Origin: Dryocosmus kuriphilus
Taxonomy: Eukaryota; Arthropoda; Insecta; Hymenoptera; Cynipidae
Length of the DNA: 64,000 nucleotides
Reading direction: 5' to 3'
NCBI GenBank assembly: GCA_038277395.1
Contig: CM076190.1
Location: 129,300,197-129,364,196, forward strand
Position numbers and translations under genes: made by a program. Below the pieces are notes generated by a model, which saw only the letters and a program-made list of their open reading frames with translations, had not been told where the DNA came from and did not search any database. How positions within the stretch are numbered: the first letter of the stretch is position 1; every line of letters starts with the position of its first letter. Below, in pieces: positions 61,660 to 64,000 of this stretch.

Positions 61660-61850
61660 TCCTTACTCCGATCGGATCGGTTTATTTCGATTCGAACTGC
61701 GCCTCGATCGAATGTCGAAAATTCGACATCCGATCCGTGCTCCTTCGGATCGGTTTACTTCGATTCGATCGGCGCCTCGATCGAATGTCGAAAATCCGAC
61801 ATCCGATCCGTGCTCCTTCGGATCGGTTTATTTCGATTCGATCGGTCATA
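61660..61850 (+). repeat. Left subterminal 73-bp minisatellite
   Basis: About two and a half units containing CGATCGAATGTCGAAAATCC, GACATCCGATCCGTGCTCC and TTCGGATCGGTTTA. The CTCCTTCGGATCGG landmark recurs at a spacing of 73 bp (TCCTT at 61,741 and 61,814). Confidence 0.85.
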
Positions 61851-62149
61851 TATTGTTGAAATTCCAATATGTGACTGACAAAAGGAATTTTATTTTAAGT
61901 TTTTATTTATAATTAAAATTCTAAAAATTAAACCGATGCATATAGAATGCAGATTGTACATCCAGAGAAACATGAAGACAATACTGTGTAAATCTGGTGG
62001 TTAATATTACGTGACCAATATACAGTACAACAATAAACAAAAACGTCGTTTTTTCACTTTTTCATAGGTATATGTTTTTTTTTTTTTATTAAATGGATCT
62101 AAAATATTGATTAACCAATTATGTACTACATATTTAAAGAAAAAGTTGA

Positions 62150-62460
62150 AAAATACATAAATTTAACATTTAAATATTTAAAATTAATGAATTTTCAATT
62201 ATTACAAATCTTACAAATTGTTAAAATTGAAGAATTTTTATTTTTAAATATTAAATATTGAGCTATTAAAAAAAACGTTCAAAATTACATACCTTTAAAA
62301 TGTACATATTGAAAATTAAATAATTTTTCATTCTATACTTTCAAAATCCAACAATTTTCAATTGCAACTCTTCAAAATTGTAAAAAAATTTGAATTGAAA
62401 TCTTTAAATTTAAAAATTTTTTATTTTGAAAATATTCAATTAAAAATTATGCATAAGTTT
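62150..62460. repeat. Degenerate AT-rich short repeats in the centre of the TIR element
   Basis: Variants of TTCAATTNTTAAAATTGAAGAATTTT recur loosely. They resemble the motif at 54,290-55,040 and are too diverged for a defined period. Confidence 0.4.
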
Positions 62461-62754
62461 CAGGTTTGACAATTATGTAATTTTGATGAATAATATTTTC
62501 AACATTCATTCAAAAAGTCTTTATTTTTTAGACGTACATAAATTTTTTTGAATTGCAAAAGTTATTAAATTAAAGAGAAGTTATGCTTCATAATTCTTTA
62601 ATCTATTTTCACATTTTGATTTTTTATTAATTTCATCATATAAACTACCAACTTGTTTCGGTTTATTGATGGACTATGGTCACCTAATTGAACGAAATAT
62701 GTAAAAAAATAAATAACTAATTCAATTTGAGTCACATCAAATATGGGATTTTCC

Positions 62755-63220
62755 GTCGCAAAGGCCAATCGAATCGAAAAACCGATTCGAAGGCACGGAT
62801 TGAATGTCGGATTTTGCCATTCGATCATGCACCGATCGAATCGAAATAAACCGATCCGAAGAAGCACAGATCGGATCTCGGATTTTCGACATTCGATCGA
62901 GGCCTCGATCGAATCGAAATAAACCAATCCGAAGGAGCACGGATCGGATGTCGGATTTTCGACATTCGATCGATGCGCCGATCGAATCGAAGTAAACCGA
63001 TCCGAAGGAGCATGGATCGGATGTCGGATTTTCGACATTCGATCGAGGCCTCGATCGAATCGAAATAAACCGATCCGAAGGAGCATGGATCGGATGTCGG
63101 ATTTTCGACATTCGATCGAGGCCCTGATCGAATCGAAATAAACCGATCCGAAGGAGCACGGATCGGATGTCACATTTTCGACATCCGACATTTCCTCAAT
63201 ATCGGATCGAAATCGGTTCG
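62755..63220 (-). repeat. Right subterminal 73-bp minisatellite (inverted orientation)
   Basis: Five to six units, the reverse complement of the left array. Two contain perfect 24-bp palindromes centred on AGGCCT (62,891-62,914 and 63,037-63,060). The outermost unit toward the centre (62,755-62,830) is the most diverged. Because 73 is not a multiple of three, overlapping long ORFs appear in several frames; these are by-products. Confidence 0.88.
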
Positions 63221-63264
63221 AATTTTTTTGCACACGTCTAATAAACATGGATAGGCTGAGGATA

Positions 63265-63440
63265 CATGTGGATCGAAAGACTGGTATTCAAAAGGATGGG
63301 GGTCATTAAAGATTAAAGAAGAGTTAGAAATAGATTAACGTGGATACGTGGTGGATAGAAAAGGACTAATATAGAAAAGTGGTGGGTAACATGGGTAGAA
63401 AGATTGGCATTCAAAAGGATGGGAGTGATTATAGATTGAA
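63265..63440. repeat. Two diverged direct repeats downstream of the TIR element
   Basis: A block containing GGTATTCAAAAGGATGGG (about 63,282) recurs as GGCATTCAAAAGGATGGG (about 63,407), each followed by a GATTAWAGATT-like stretch, spaced about 124 bp apart. The remainder to 64,000 is AT-rich with no supported gene. Confidence 0.5.
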
Positions 63441-64000
63441 GCAAATATAGAAAAGAATTGAAGGGATATAATCGGGATAAATATGAGTACATTTTTTCTT
63501 TCTGTTTCTATCTTAAAGATAGAAAGAAATCCATTTGTTTGCAGCAGGGTGGTACAGAAAAGCGTCTTTTCGTGACGTACATTTAGCTTTCTCTCAAATC
63601 GCTCTATACAGCGTAAAAATAGAATTCTTAAAAACTTGATGGATAGAGCTTTAAAATTGTCACATGAAAAAAATGTACAACTTTGCAAACAGATTCTTTT
63701 TTTCAGCCATTATTCATTGTTTTTTGTTTGTTGAGAAATATTTATGTCTACACCAGAGTAAGTCAGATTCGAAAAAATGATGAAAATCAAAATATTAATA
63801 GATACTATAACAGGATTCAGCAAGGTAGTTTTGCTATTTGGGAAAATTTTAAATACTTTGAGGTCACTGTTAGGCAAAATGGATTTACACACAATGTATA
63901 GAGTTCCGTTCAAAAGCAATAATAAAATTATCAAATTAGGAAGACTAGATAAAGAGAATGTTATACCGTAAGAATGATTAAGCCTCGGTCATAGGTTTGT

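Larger units (their letters stand above)
61613..63241. mobile_element. TIR element with inverted subterminal minisatellites
   Basis: TTAGACGTGTGCA (61,613-61,625) is perfectly inverted at 63,229-63,241, and TAAACA flanks both ends (61,607-61,612 and 63,242-63,247), a convincing 6-bp target duplication. The element is 1,629 bp. Both ends carry the same 73-bp GC-rich unit in opposite orientations, about two units on the left and five to six on the right, around an AT-rich centre (61,870-62,740). There is no transposase, so the element is non-autonomous. Superfamily not assigned. Confidence 0.82.

Noticed and set aside
62598..63248. 216-residue minus-strand ORF, the longest in the window
   Set aside because: It is a read-through of the 73-bp minisatellite. 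The frame rotates every unit because 73 is not divisible by three, and all frames stay open by composition.

Overview
This is eukaryotic nuclear DNA and almost entirely non-genic. It is AT-rich and holds a decayed mariner transposon, a long complex satellite, non-LTR retrotransposon tails with poly(A), non-autonomous elements with terminal inverted repeats (TIRs), and candidate splice sites next to CpG-rich islands. These suggest an insect, quite possibly a hymenopteran, but no host gene confirms the species, so the taxon is an inference. I see no bacterial genes, CRISPR array, tRNA or rRNA.

Layout. 1-3,161: AT-rich DNA, then two copies of an interspersed repeat with a shared 865-bp core bounded by 12-bp inverted repeats, plus GC-rich hairpin clusters. 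3,953-4,902: a mariner with 28-bp TIRs and TA target duplications, inactivated by an internal deletion and a frameshift. 4,905-7,164: no recognisable gene. 7,165-45,150: the dominant object, about 109 head-to-tail monomers of a 348-bp satellite arranged in higher-order repeats (HORs) of about 15-18 monomers. The last two higher-order units, each about 6.26 kb, are nearly identical. The monomer carries small dyads and a degenerate hammerhead-ribozyme-like arrangement, and its 116-codon frame runs in register through the array with one stop per monomer.

45,150-53,000: repeats with no convincing gene. They include two non-LTR retrotransposon 3' ends whose flanking target-site-like repeats are reciprocal, a 1.2-kb degenerate minisatellite and a fold-back element. 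52,940-53,570: a GC- and CpG-richer island with two divergent exon-like segments ending in good 5' splice sites, the best candidate for a promoter and gene start. 53,571-64,000: AT-rich, intron-like or intergenic DNA with two elements that have TIRs and 6-bp flanking duplications (58,585-59,648 and 61,613-63,241), a pair of CRE palindromes, and degenerate minisatellites.

No set of genes here forms a pathway. The biology is repeat biology: satellite turnover by higher-order amplification, and decay of transposons into non-autonomous remnants. Most apparent short reading frames, including the 98-residue one repeated in the satellite, begin at non-ATG codons and do not look protein-coding.
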